Shown here one piece after another: positions 1-7,872 of a DNA stretch of 45,229 nucleotides. Both the position numbers and the translations under genes were made by a program. The stretch's first letter is position 1, and the number at the start of each line of letters is the position of its first letter. Under the pieces are notes generated by a model, which saw only the letters and a list, made by a program, of their open reading frames with translations, did no database searches and had not been told where the DNA came from. The stretch comes from Streptomyces odonnellii (GTDB taxonomy: Bacteria; Actinomycetota; Actinomycetes; Streptomycetales; Streptomycetaceae), in NCBI RefSeq assembly GCF_000981895.1, contig NZ_LATD01000077.1, forward strand, positions 1-45,229, read 5' to 3'.

Positions 1-318
1 CTCTACCGCCCCGAGGAGATCGCCGAGACCCTCGGCTGCTCGGCCTGGTGGGTCAAGGACCGCGCGCGCCGGCGTCTGATACCGCACACGCGAGTCGGCC
101 GCACCTACCGCTTCACCGCGGACCACCTCGCCGAGATCATCCGCATCCACGAGGAGCCGGCGCCACAGCGAGCCCAGGGGACGCCGTCACCGGCCGGTCC
201 GCCGGAGTCGGCTATGACGTCGCCGCGTCCGACTCGGCAGACGCGGCCCTCCACGTCCTCCGTCCCACGTCTCAGGGCTCGACCGCCCCGCAGGTCCCAG
301 TACGGCACTGCTGCGTAG
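1..318 (+). CDS. Excisionase-like small HTH protein, 5' end cut by window edge
   Basis: Reading frame 1 is open from the first base to a TAG at 316-318. The first ~45 residues (LYRPEEIAETLGC, then WWVKDRARRRLIPHTRVGRTYRF) are a winged HTH of the excisionase/MerR-like type: a DNA-binding helix followed by the R-V-G-R-x-Y-R-F wing. The rest is a low-complexity Pro/Ser/Arg tail. The start codon lies before the window. It sits 38 nt before an integrase gene, the usual xis-int order of actinomycete integrative elements, so it probably steers excision against integration. The family assignment is from motif reading; the directionality role is inferred from position. Confidence 0.75.
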   Translation, partial: LYRPEEIAETLGCSAWWVKDRARRRLIPHTRVGRTYRFTADHLAEIIRIHEEPAPQRAQGTPSPAGPPESAMTSPRPTRQTRPSTSSVPRLRARPPRRSQYGTAA

Positions 319-356
319 CTGTACCCGGCACATCCGAGGAAGGAGGGGTACGAGGC

Positions 357-1861
357 GTGGGCTTCGCAGAGAAGCGCGGCAATTACTGGCGCGGTCGATA
401 CAAGGTCAGCGAGGGCAAGTACGGCACCGTCGTCGACCCGACGGGCGCGGTGCTCAAGTTCGCCACCAAGCGGGAGGCCAAGCAGGCCGCGGACGAAGAA
501 GAAGCCAAGGTCCGGCGCGGCACCTGGCGCGATCCGGCGGCCGGACAGGAGACGTTCGGCGAGTACGCCAGCCGCTGGTACGACGCCCAGGACCTGGCCG
601 CGTCCACCATGCAGAACTACCGGCGCCACATCGAGGAGCACCTGCTCCCGGAGTTCGAGGACAAGGCGCTCGCCGGCATCCTCCGCACGGACGTGGACAC
701 CTGGGAGAAGCGAGAGAAGGCCGTCTATGCGGCATCCAGTGTCAAGACGTGGCGCTCGACGCTCCACCTCATCTTGGAAGACGCCGTGGACGAGGGCCTC
801 ATCGCGTCCAACCCCGCAGCCAAGCGGCGCGGGCGCGGCAAACGCGCCGGCCGCTCCCGCGACCGAGGTCCGGAGAAGGTGATCACCGACCCGCTCGGTC
901 TGCTCCTCATCGCCGAACGCGCATCCCTGCTGTCGGGCCGCGACGACGAGTTCGTCGCCGTCATCCTCAAGGGCTACACGGGGATGCGTTGGGGCGAAAT
1001 CGTCGGCCTGGAGACCGAGTTCGCCCGGCCCGGCGCCGTACGCGTGGAACACCAGCTGTACGAACTGGACTCGGGTGAGCTGATCCGCTGCCCGCCCAAG
1101 GACGACAGCTACCGCACCATCGACGCGATGACTGGTTGTCGGCCTTGGTCGCCGACCACGTCGCCCGTACGAAACCGACGCTGTGCCCCTGCCACGGAAA
1201 GCGCTACGTCTTCCGCGGCCAGGGCACCGCTCGCACCGGCGGGCACACCGGTGCCAAGCTGGTGGACGTCGCCCGCCGCGCAGGCGTCTCCACCGGCACC
1301 GTGTCCAACGTGCTCAACCACCCCGATCGCGTACAGGAGGACACCCGCGCCTGCGTCGAAGTCGCCATCGCGGATCTGAACTTCGTCCGTGGCGGCACCC
1401 CGACGGAGAATGCCGCCCACTGGCGCCGAAATGGCTTCGCCACCTGGCTGTTCGCGCCCGCCACTTCCGGTTGGTACCCGAAGAAGGCACCCCAGGAGGC
1501 CCGCCCGGTCCCGCTGCTCGGCGAGCCCTGGCCCGGTGTCCCGGTCCGTGGCCGCAACGCCCAAGGCCGGGCCGACGCCTGCTGGCTGCCCATCGCCAGG
1601 GGGCTCACCCCGCATGGCCTGCGCCACTCCCACAGCACGCACATGGAGGACCTCGGCACCGAAAAGGTGCTGATGGACGAGCGCATGGGCCACATCGACG
1701 GCTCGGTCTCGGCGCGGTACGCCCACGTGACCCCTGGCATGCGCCAGCGCCTCATGCTTGGCCTGACCGAGCAGTGGGAGACAACGCTCGACACGCGCCG
1801 AACGATGCACTGGGGCTCCTCGGTCGCCGTGCTTGACAGGCTCCTCCGCAGGCGCGAATAG
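357..1861 (+). pseudogene. Tyrosine site-specific integrase, interrupted by a frameshift, with an internal LacI-type HTH
   Basis: The N-terminal part starts at GTG 357 after GGAGG-like GGAAGGAGGGG. It has an arm-type DNA-binding region (NYWRGRYKV) and a SAM-like core-binding domain (SRWYDAQDL to NPAAKRR). The catalytic domain opens with GYTGMRWGEIVGLE (first Arg). The frame is lost near 1127-1130 and resumes in the +2 frame as DWLSALVADHV, continuing to TAG 1861 with the HGLRHSHS (H-x-x-R) box and MGHIDGSVSARYAHV (catalytic His and Tyr). Between these lies a LacI-type HTH (residues KLVDVARRAGVSTGTVSNVL, about 1258-1318). All catalytic residues are present over the two frames, so one indel would restore it. 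As it stands it should be inactive unless the ribosome shifts frame or the indel is a sequencing error. Confidence 0.85.
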
Positions 1862-1977
1862 GCGGGTGGAGGCAGGCAGCGTCATGGTCCGCCCAGGCGG
1901 ACGGCTCTCTTCGCAGGACCGGCCGACCTGGGGCGGCCAAGGTGAACACACGGCGTTGTCAAGGGCGTTGACGGCCA

Positions 1978-1998
1978 TGGCGTAACTGAGTTAACTAC
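1978..1998. promoter_or_regulatory. Palindromic leader motif, copy 1
   Basis: TGGCGTAACTGAGTTAACTAC lies 6 nt before ATG 2005. It contains GTAAC-TGA-GTTA(A)C, an imperfect inverted repeat. A near-identical copy lies at 2505-2524, just before the DUF3800 start. The shared sequence suggests a common repressor operator or RNA-level control of both genes. Alternatively the pair is a direct repeat bounding an inserted cassette (1978-2524). Confidence 0.5.
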
Positions 1999-2004
1999 TT
2001 ACTT

Positions 2005-2343
2005 ATGGATTTCACCATTGTCGCCCATGCCGTCGAAGTGGACCATGGCATCAAGCGGTTCTCGATGCGCTTCATTAAGCGATGTGCGGCGCCCGATCGG
2101 GTTCGGCTCAGTGTCGAGCTTTGCGAGCAGATGGCGCAGGCTCTGGATGGCCTCGGGTTGACGACCTTGCCTCGTCGGCTTCCTACCTCCGAAACCGAAG
2201 ACGTCTTCGTCATCCAGAAGAGCAGCCCGCTCGGTGAGGCTGTGATCATCGCAGCATCTGTCGCAATGATGGAGAAGATGGGGACGCCGGTACTTCCGGC
2301 ACTTTTTGAAAGATTTCCGGAAGCGAGGCGTCACCTGACGTAA
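2005..2343 (+). CDS. Unknown 112-residue protein
   Basis: ATG at 2005, stop TAA 2341-2343. I do not recognise the family. The product looks soluble and mixed alpha/beta (FTIVAHAVEVDHGIKRF, then FIKRCAAPDRVRLSVELCEQMAQAL, ending in a helical SPLGEAVIIAASVAMMEKMG segment); no signal peptide or membrane segment is seen. Base composition is lower in GC than in the DISARM genes, as for the next gene. It is preceded by the same palindromic leader as the DUF3800 gene, so the two are probably regulated together. No good Shine-Dalgarno is visible, which lowers confidence in the exact start. Its position right after an integrase fits mobile-element cargo. Confidence 0.55.
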   Translation: MDFTIVAHAVEVDHGIKRFSMRFIKRCAAPDRVRLSVELCEQMAQALDGLGLTTLPRRLPTSETEDVFVIQKSSPLGEAVIIAASVAMMEKMGTPVLPALFERFPEARRHLT

Positions 2344-2358
2344 GAAACGAGTCGCGGT

Positions 2359-2376
2359 TTGATCGATTTCGATCAA
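2359..2376. promoter_or_regulatory. Perfect 18-bp palindrome (operator or small terminator)
   Basis: TTGATCGA-TT-TCGATCAA is a perfect 8-bp inverted repeat with a 2-bp centre, 15 nt after the stop of the 112-residue gene and about 150 nt before the DUF3800 start. There is no U-run after it and the loop is too small for a good hairpin, so a dimeric repressor site is more likely than a terminator. A direct repeat GTACTTG-N5-GTACTTG follows at 2382-2400. Confidence 0.45.
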
Positions 2377-2504
2377 CTTTAGTACTTGCGGGCGTACTTG
2401 TCGCATCGGTGAGTGGAGGGCTCTACAGTCGAACTACCCAACGCAGTTCACTGGCGGCTCCATAGTCTCAGTGTTGCGCCAGGGCTACTTGGTCTTAAAG
2501 TCTC

Positions 2505-2524
2505 TGGCGTAACGGAGTTACTGC
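2505..2524. promoter_or_regulatory. Palindromic leader motif, copy 2, containing the ribosome binding site
   Basis: TGGCGTAACGGAGTTACTGC ends directly before ATG 2525. Its core is a perfect inverted repeat GTAAC-GGA-GTTAC (2509-2521). The only Shine-Dalgarno-like sequence (CGGAG) lies in the middle of this palindrome, so a protein or RNA hairpin at the motif could block translation. It matches copy 1 at 1978-1998 in all but one base plus a single-base gap through GAGTTA. Confidence 0.55.
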
Positions 2525-3304
2525 ATGACTTTCGATGGGCAGTGCCGCGTTCGCTGCCGCTCTCAGGTGATCGTCCCGATATCCAGAGGTAATGCCTTCG
2601 CTGACTTCCTTGCACCGACGCGTCCACCATTGCCGGATAGCCTTTACTTTCTGGATGATTCGGGCAATTCAGATATCTCGGTATTCGGGTTCTTGCGAGT
2701 GCCGCAGGTGGACGGGTGGTCAACGGCCGAGGCGGCGTGGACGAACTTCCTGAAGGAACTGCAGGTCAACCCATACATCACCTACACGCCGGACTATCCG
2801 CTGCACGCCGTTGATCTGGTTGCTGGGCGGGGTCGGCTGTTGCATCCGGCTGGCGGTGCTCCCCCGACTAAACGGCAGAGAATCGAGGCCGCGAACATCG
2901 TGCTCCAGGGCCTGCGGACGCTGGCCCTGGAGCCAGGGCTCGCCGTTGGCGCCGTCTACCGTCATGGCGCGACCCGCGAGGATCTATACGCCGACCTGGT
3001 AGGCATGGTCAACAACTGGCATGCGGAGGAGGGCAGTTCGTGCCAGTTCATCGTCGACGGCAATGGCACGGAACGGGTGCTGCGGGCGGCTCACCGTCGG
3101 TTGCCCGCCGACCGACGGCACGTCTTGGGGGATCCTCTGCTCGTGCCGGCCAGGCGGATTCCGCTGCTGCAGGCGGCTGATTTCGTGGCGTACGCCGCGC
3201 ACCAGTCCGTGGTCCGGATACCCAGTCGCGCCTTTATGTGGGACTGGTACCGCCAGGTCTTTCCTGAGGCCAGTGCGCCGATGAATGTCGAACGGCTCCT
3301 CTGA
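2525..3304 (+). CDS. DUF3800 domain protein
   Basis: A 259-residue protein. DUF3800 features are the N-terminal SLYFLDDSGNSD motif (the family's D-E/D-S-G box) at about residue 40, a central region, and a C-terminal LLQAADFVAYAAH motif near residues 220-232. These acidic residues give an RNase H-like fold in the family, so a nuclease role is often proposed; no function is proven from sequence. ATG 2525 was chosen because the leader's GGAG is 7-8 nt upstream, which leaves an N-terminal extension of about 35 residues before the usual domain start. DUF3800 genes are frequent in phage-defence and mobile regions, which fits the neighbours here. A hairpin right after the stop suggests a single-gene transcript. 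Confidence 0.8.
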   Translation: MTFDGQCRVRCRSQVIVPISRGNAFADFLAPTRPPLPDSLYFLDDSGNSDISVFGFLRVPQVDGWSTAEAAWTNFLKELQVNPYITYTPDYPLHAVDLVAGRGRLLHPAGGAPPTKRQRIEAANIVLQGLRTLALEPGLAVGAVYRHGATREDLYADLVGMVNNWHAEEGSSCQFIVDGNGTERVLRAAHRRLPADRRHVLGDPLLVPARRIPLLQAADFVAYAAHQSVVRIPSRAFMWDWYRQVFPEASAPMNVERLL

Positions 3305-3305
3305 A

Positions 3306-3347
3306 AGGTCCGGACCCCGCGGTGAAGCTGGGGCCCGGGTCGGACCT
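3306..3347 (+). terminator. Hairpin after the DUF3800 gene
   Basis: Arms AGGTCCGGACCC (3306-3317) and GGGTCGGACCT (3337-3347) pair with one bulged G, starting 2 nt after the DUF3800 stop. There is no clear U-run, as is common for actinomycete terminators. Confidence 0.5.
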
Positions 3348-3421
3348 GGTGCTCCGGGAGTTCGGGCCAGGACCGCAGATCGAGTCTCCCACACAATCCA
3401 CAGCTCATGACCGGAGGACGC

Positions 3422-5719
3422 ATGTCCAGTCCCGCTCATCTATCCGTGACGCTCTCCTGGAAGGGCGAGAACGTCGCGATCTCCAGTGTCGAACGCAAAC
3501 TGCCCTCACAGCCTGCCGAGTCGGCCCGCTACGAGGTCACCACCGTCGGTGCTGCCAACCCGCTTACCTCCCTGCCCGGCGACGCCTGGCAGGCTGTGGC
3601 ACGTGCCGCAATCAACCCGGAGGGCGTAGCGGTCATGCTGCGGCCCACCGCGCAGGAGCCCGCCGGTCTCTTGCTGGAGGAGAACGTCGAAGGCGCCACC
3701 CTCCGGACCTTCAACACCCGGGTATGGCTCAGCGAACTACTGCCCGGCATCCAGCCCCGTACGGGGATGGAGGTGATGGACGTCCCAGACCCACAAGTGG
3801 TGGGTACCACCGAAAGGGGTGAGCCCTGCGCCGTCGTGCGTTACCGGTACCGCGACCTCGAGCACCTTAAGGATTATGTCCGGCAGACGGTGCACAGCAC
3901 CCTAGCCCTCAACAGTTATGCGGTCTCCATTCTGGGGCGCAAGGTGACCCGTCCCCTGATCACCCACCCGGTGGAGTTCACCTTCGAGGACGGCACCGAG
4001 TCATTTCACGCGCTTGTCGTACGGGACGGCATCACGCGTCTGGCCAGCGCCTGGGCCGTCCTCGCGGGCTCGGACGCCGAGGCCGCAGATGCTGCCGACC
4101 TGATGGTGGAGTCGCTGTTCGGAAGAGTTTCGCGGGGGTCCGCCCCGGATGGTCGGACGCTCAGTGAGCGGCTGGCGGCGGTCCGCGAGAACTGGCGGAA
4201 CACGCTTGCCGATGAGTTCCAGCAGGCCATGGCCGGACCAGAGCCGGGGGATCGCGGGATACACATCGCGCAGACCTATGTGGTTCCCGCGCAGGTGGCG
4301 GTCGGTGCCGTGGGGCACCCCGGACACTTGCTGGCCCCCGAAGACGTCTTTGACGACGCCATGCGTTCGATCCTTGCCAGCGTGCACGTCGAGTTCAAGG
4401 CGTGGGACTCGGCGGCTCAGAATGTCGAGGTGGCCACCCGCGCCCTCAAGCGCGTCATCCAGCTCGGTGACGCGCCGGTTGCCAAGGAGAGCCTTCAGGT
4501 CGTCTACGGCCTGGCTGTTGGACGTACCGTCCCGGAGGATCTTCCGAAGGAGTACGGCGATAGCCGGTTGCCGGGCACCGCGCTGTGGCGCGGGATCCAA
4601 CTGGTTTACGCCCTGACCCGGCCCGAGCTGTACGAACGGCTTAAGGACCAGGCAAAGACCATCAAGGGCGGCTCTCGGATGAGCGCCAAGGGCTTCGCCG
4701 AGCTGATGGGTCCGATCATCGACCTGCCGTGGCGCAGCGCCAAGAAGGCCGTTTCGAAGCAGGCCCGAAATGCCTGGAGCAATGGCGGTGTGCTGACGCG
4801 GGACGTGCTCAAGGAGTGGGAGCCAACTCTGACAGACGACTTCACGACCCTCGTCGAACCGGCCATGGCAGGCGATGCCGATGCCCGCTGCACCCTGGCA
4901 GTGGCCGGCGGTATCGCGTTGATCGCCGACAAGCTCCTCACTCGGAACGTCGGTTCGACTCTGATGGCCCCCAAGGAGAAGGGCGGCGTGCCCTTCCGGT
5001 CCGACGTCCACCTGGTCGTCGAGAACCTCTCGGCCGAGGATAATGAGCTGGGCTTGTGGACCCTGGCGCTGACCGCCAACAGGTTCCGGGCCGACTCGCT
5101 GCCCGAGAACGCGCAGTCCGTGCGGCAGTTCGTGCGCCGGGACCGGAAGGACGAAGAGGGCCCGGCCTACGTCCACCTCAAGATTGACCTGGAGCAGCCG
5201 GACAAGGTCGCCCGGGACGAGAACGGTGTCCCCGTGCCCCTGTTCGAGTGGGACGTCGTGTGGGCCTCCGACCAGGTGCGCGCTAGCGTCGCCTACACGG
5301 AGCACAGGCTGCGTCTCCTGCCCGTCCCCGCTCCCTCCCCGGGTACTGGTACGGGCGCTGAGGAGAGCCAGCCGGGCGGTGGAAACGGGGAGCCTACGGG
5401 CGGCGAAACCACATCGTCCGATACCAAGCCGGGCGACGCCTCGTTCAGTGGCTCCAGCGACGGCGTACCGAGTGGTCGGCGGGCCGCCGACTTCCGGCGG
5501 ACCCTGCGGTCTGGCTTGGAGAGCGCCCGGATCGCCTTGGATGGTCTGACAGAGATCGACCGTACGGCCGGCAGCTGGCCGCCGGTGATCGAATCTGCTG
5601 ACTTCGGTGACCTGCGCCAGTCGCTGCTGGACCTGCAGACGGACCTGGAGAACCTGCGGCGCAACGTTCAAGGGGAGGACCCAACCGCCCCTGCGGAGAC
5701 CGAGGACGACGAGGATTGA
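3422..5719 (+). CDS. Unknown 765-residue protein, first gene of an unrecognised operon
   Basis: ATG 3422 is preceded by GGAGGA at close spacing; an in-frame ATG at 3407 is less likely. I do not recognise the family. The N-terminal third is beta-rich and contains FHALVVRDGITRLASAW near residue 199, which loosely resembles the D-G-x-x-R-x-x-A box of ParB/DGQHR-type proteins. The middle (FKAWDSAAQNVEVATRALKRVIQLG and following) is helical. A Gly/Ser/Thr/Pro-rich linker (~residues 640-690) leads to a short helical, acidic C-terminus ending in EDDED. There is no signal peptide or membrane segment. The stop overlaps a small ORF, followed by an ATGA junction to a third gene, so it heads an operon. 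It lies between an integrase and the DISARM island, and a defence role is only a guess by location. Confidence 0.7.
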   Translation: MSSPAHLSVTLSWKGENVAISSVERKLPSQPAESARYEVTTVGAANPLTSLPGDAWQAVARAAINPEGVAVMLRPTAQEPAGLLLEENVEGATLRTFNTRVWLSELLPGIQPRTGMEVMDVPDPQVVGTTERGEPCAVVRYRYRDLEHLKDYVRQTVHSTLALNSYAVSILGRKVTRPLITHPVEFTFEDGTESFHALVVRDGITRLASAWAVLAGSDAEAADAADLMVESLFGRVSRGSAPDGRTLSERLAAVRENWRNTLADEFQQAMAGPEPGDRGIHIAQTYVVPAQVAVGAVGHPGHLLAPEDVFDDAMRSILASVHVEFKAWDSAAQNVEVATRALKRVIQLGDAPVAKESLQVVYGLAVGRTVPEDLPKEYGDSRLPGTALWRGIQLVYALTRPELYERLKDQAKTIKGGSRMSAKGFAELMGPIIDLPWRSAKKAVSKQARNAWSNGGVLTRDVLKEWEPTLTDDFTTLVEPAMAGDADARCTLAVAGGIALIADKLLTRNVGSTLMAPKEKGGVPFRSDVHLVVENLSAEDNELGLWTLALTANRFRADSLPENAQSVRQFVRRDRKDEEGPAYVHLKIDLEQPDKVARDENGVPVPLFEWDVVWASDQVRASVAYTEHRLRLLPVPAPSPGTGTGAEESQPGGGNGEPTGGETTSSDTKPGDASFSGSSDGVPSGRRAADFRRTLRSGLESARIALDGLTEIDRTAGSWPPVIESADFGDLRQSLLDLQTDLENLRRNVQGEDPTAPAETEDDED

Positions 5720-5933
5720 GACTCGTCCATTCCTGACAGAGGTTACGCTCGGCCTCGCCGCCCGGCAGTTTCTCACCGAAGGAGCAGGTGCGCCGCTTGT
5801 CGGCGCCGCCTTTGATGCGGCACTCCGAGATCTTCGGGGCCCTCCCGAAGTCATCTGGCCTGCTCGTCGGGCTCGTCAGCCTCGCTGGCACCCGGAGGCG
5901 GACCCTGCACTGCGCCAGCGGATGCGGTCATGA
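5715..5933 (+). CDS. Possible small 72-residue protein overlapping the preceding gene
   Basis: The frame beginning at ATT 5715 (overlapping the previous stop as ATTGA) stays open to TGA 5931-5933 with normal actinomycete codon use. It encodes TRPFLTEVTLGLAARQFL then GAPLVGAAFDAALRDL and a basic, Pro/Arg-rich tail. No ATG, GTG or TTG start exists in this stretch, so initiation would be at ATT, at CTG, or further upstream inside the previous gene. The next gene overlaps it by ATGA, which supports real translation. Function unknown. Confidence 0.4.
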   Translation: METRPFLTEVTLGLAARQFLTEGAGAPLVGAAFDAALRDLRGPPEVIWPARRARQPRWHPEADPALRQRMRS

Positions 5934-6070
5934 GTGGTAACGGATCTGGTCCGGCGGCCGGAGTCGGTTCCTCGGTGCTTAACCGCGTCCGCGTGCAGGC
6001 TGTCGAGCACCGGCCTCAGAGTGTGAACAAATCGTCTTGGACGTATTGGACAACCTTGCGATCTGGATAG
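5930..6070 (+). pseudogene. Truncated third gene of the 3422 operon
   Basis: ATG 5930 sits in an ATGA junction with the preceding ORF. The frame reads MSGNGSGPAAGVGSSVLNRV, then RVQAVEHRPQS, a plausible protein N-terminus, and then near 6013 runs into the antisense end of the leftward 277-residue gene and stops at TAG 6068-6070. The most economical reading is that a longer gene was cut when the leftward gene pair joined here. The original product cannot be told from about 28 codons. Confidence 0.4.
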
Positions 6071-6849
6071 AACAGGCCCAAAAGCATGAACGTCTTGGGA
6101 TGGGCCGCGATGTTGCCAACGAGGAAGTGGACGGCCCGGTTCGGGGCGCACATCCGGTCGTACCAAGTCTCGCGCAGTGCCTCCCGGACACCGCTCTCGC
6201 CGTACTTGCGCAGGAACTTGCGGTACGACTGGCTGGCCTCCCAGTCCTTCAGCCCCATGTCGTGGGTCGGGCAGTCGTCATCGGCGCAGCGGAAGCTGTA
6301 GCGGAAGTCGAGCGGCACCCACTGCAATGGGTTCAGTTCCTGTTCGAACAGGTCGAGTTGGTCGGCCAGGGCGGCCTTGGAGACGGACCAGGGCTCGGCG
6401 GGCTCCAGTCGGAAGCGGGTGATCTCGGCGGGCTGAAAGACGCCGAGGGACGTTCCTCGCTTCTCCTGATCCCGCTTGATGGCGCAGAGCGAAGGCGCGA
6501 CCAGCGGCTCCACGTACCGATATCGCTTCTTCCAGCCGCCGTCGGACGGTACCTCACCCACGATTTCCAGCGTGTCGAGGTCGGGCCGGAGACTCTCCGG
6601 GCGGGAGTCCCGCTCCGGGCGGTGCGGTTCCACGTCGACTTCGATGATCGAGTACTTGGAGAACTGGGCGTCCTCGCTCAGGAGCCGGAAGGGCACCGGG
6701 AAGAGCCGTACGTGCTGCGGCTCGCCATGGTCCAGGCGTATGCCGGCCACGCAGCTGGTCTCGCGGTACTTGTTGGACAGCTCCGGATACGTCTTGACCG
6801 TGATCATGATCCTTGCGCGCTGCCGTTTCCCGAATGCTGACGACGCCAT
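6016..6849 (-). CDS. Unknown 277-residue protein, partner of the DUF488 gene
   Basis: Start chosen at ATG 6849 because GGAGG lies 9 nt upstream; the product begins MASSAFGKRQRARIMITVKT. I do not recognise a named family. Visible features are an N-terminal beta-rich half (CVAGIRLDHGEPQHVRLFPV, KYSIIEVDVEPH), a small Cys cluster FRCADDDCPTHDMGLKDWEAS (about residues 190-210, possibly zinc-binding) and a C-terminal alpha/beta part with RAVHFLVGNIAAHPKTFMLLG. There is no signal peptide. It lies 89 nt downstream of the DUF488 gene in the same direction, so they are probably co-transcribed. A small two-gene nucleic-acid-directed unit is an inference only. Confidence 0.65.
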   Translation of the reverse strand: MASSAFGKRQRARIMITVKTYPELSNKYRETSCVAGIRLDHGEPQHVRLFPVPFRLLSEDAQFSKYSIIEVDVEPHRPERDSRPESLRPDLDTLEIVGEVPSDGGWKKRYRYVEPLVAPSLCAIKRDQEKRGTSLGVFQPAEITRFRLEPAEPWSVSKAALADQLDLFEQELNPLQWVPLDFRYSFRCADDDCPTHDMGLKDWEASQSYRKFLRKYGESGVREALRETWYDRMCAPNRAVHFLVGNIAAHPKTFMLLGLFYPDRKVVQYVQDDLFTL

Positions 6850-6938
6850 GGTGTGCCCCCTCCGCCGATCTCCCCGATCTGATTGGGAGAGAGGCATGCA
6901 TGGCCGGCAAGGGCGCGTGCGAAAGCCGGGGGACGAAG

Positions 6939-7628
6939 TCAGGCCAAGGGGTTCACCGGCACTGAGACCCGGCTGCGGACCGTCTCCAGGACGACCCGCC
7001 GGTGACAGCGGCTCTCGTCCTTCTCGAAGCACAGCACCGCGACCCGCGACGCTCGGGCGTGTTCTGCGAGGCGGTCAAGGTCGGCCTGGGCCTCCTCGGA
7101 CCGCAGCAGGCCACGGAAGCGTGCCCGACCCACTTCGACGCGTCCGTCCCAGAAAGGTTCCCGATTGTCCTTTGGATTGCCCAGGCCGCGGAGGTGCGTG
7201 TATTCGATGCCGGATTCGGCCAGAGCCTCCCCGAGGCGGGTCTTGCTGAAGCCCTTCTTGCGGCTGATCGGGGTAAGTCGTACATCCGCCACGACCCCGA
7301 TACGGCTGTCGACGAGCGAGGCGACGAACGAGTCGATGTCCCGCCCTTCGTATCCGGCTGACCAGAGACCGGGCGTGAGGGACGGGACCTGGGCTGCCTG
7401 GAACAGATCATCGAGGGAGACCGCGAGAGCCTTGGCCACCGCGCCGACGGTGAAGAAACCTGGCTGGATCGCTCCCTCGCTCTCCAGACGACCCAGCGTC
7501 ACGACGGCGATGCCCGCCTCCTTGGCCAGCCGTTCCCGCGTCCACCCGCGATCCTCACGCAACGCACGTACTCGCTGGGCGAGCGCACGGGCGTGGTCGT
7601 GGGGAGGCGCTGAGCGATGGCCTGCCAT
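6939..7628 (-). CDS. HTH-DUF488 fusion protein
   Basis: A 229-residue protein starting at ATG 7628, with AGGAA 8 nt upstream. Residues ~15-70 are an XRE-type helix-turn-helix (ALREDRGWTRERLAKEAG, VVTLGRLESEG). Residues ~88-225 are a DUF488 domain: WSAGYEGRDIDSFV, DVRLTPISRKKGFS, the LRGLGNPKDNREPF loop and the terminal CFEKDESRCHRRV motif. DUF488 proteins are small alpha/beta proteins of unknown chemistry that recur in stress and defence loci. The HTH suggests a DNA-binding role or self-regulation. It is followed in the same direction by the 277-residue unknown. The family call is firm, the function is not. Confidence 0.8.
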   Translation of the reverse strand: MAGHRSAPPHDHARALAQRVRALREDRGWTRERLAKEAGIAVVTLGRLESEGAIQPGFFTVGAVAKALAVSLDDLFQAAQVPSLTPGLWSAGYEGRDIDSFVASLVDSRIGVVADVRLTPISRKKGFSKTRLGEALAESGIEYTHLRGLGNPKDNREPFWDGRVEVGRARFRGLLRSEEAQADLDRLAEHARASRVAVLCFEKDESRCHRRVVLETVRSRVSVPVNPLA

Positions 7629-7759
7629 GTGCGGTGTTCCTAACGACCGTTGGGGTGGCCCGCCGCGGTCTTCCTGGTCAGCTACGAGCCCTGGATTCGC
7701 GAACGCGCAGGCCAGAGGGCGCGTGAGCGCCGATCCTCCTGCGGCACTGGAGACTGCTT

Positions 7760-7790
7760 CTGGGAGAAGCCGACCAAGATCTTCTCCCAG
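7760..7790. terminator. Hairpin with TTCTCCCAG arms left of the tRNA fragment
   Basis: CTGGGAGAAG (7760-7769) pairs perfectly with CTTCTCCCAG (7781-7790). The right arm is repeated as TTCTCCCAA at 7793-7801, exactly 11 bp after TTCTCCCAG. It may be a terminator, or a pair of integrase arm-type sites, given that CTCCCA repeats with the same spacing occur on the other side of the tRNA fragment. Confidence 0.4.
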
Positions 7791-7819
7791 ATTTCTCCCA
7801 AGCGATCTCCAGGAACCAC

Positions 7820-7856
7820 TCAGGGGCCCGACCCGCACTGCGGATCAGGCCCCTGA
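7820..7856 (-). terminator. Hairpin downstream of the tRNA-Pro fragment
   Basis: TCAGGGGCC (7820-7828) and GGCCCCTGA (7848-7856) form a perfect 9-bp stem 16 nt beyond the tRNA 3' end, in the tRNA's leftward direction. This is the usual place for the terminator of a tRNA gene, so this flank probably belongs to the original tRNA-Pro locus. Confidence 0.55.
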
Positions 7857-7872
7857 CCTGGTACTACGGCGT

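Noticed and set aside
1258..1384. A separate LacI-family repressor gene inside the integrase
   Set aside because: Only the HTH is present, in frame with the integrase catalytic part, with no ligand-binding domain; it is a domain insert rather than a gene.
4001..5854. A 617-codon open frame opposite the 765-residue gene
   Set aside because: Shadow frame; the plus-strand gene has a good ribosome binding site, natural start and actinomycete codon bias.
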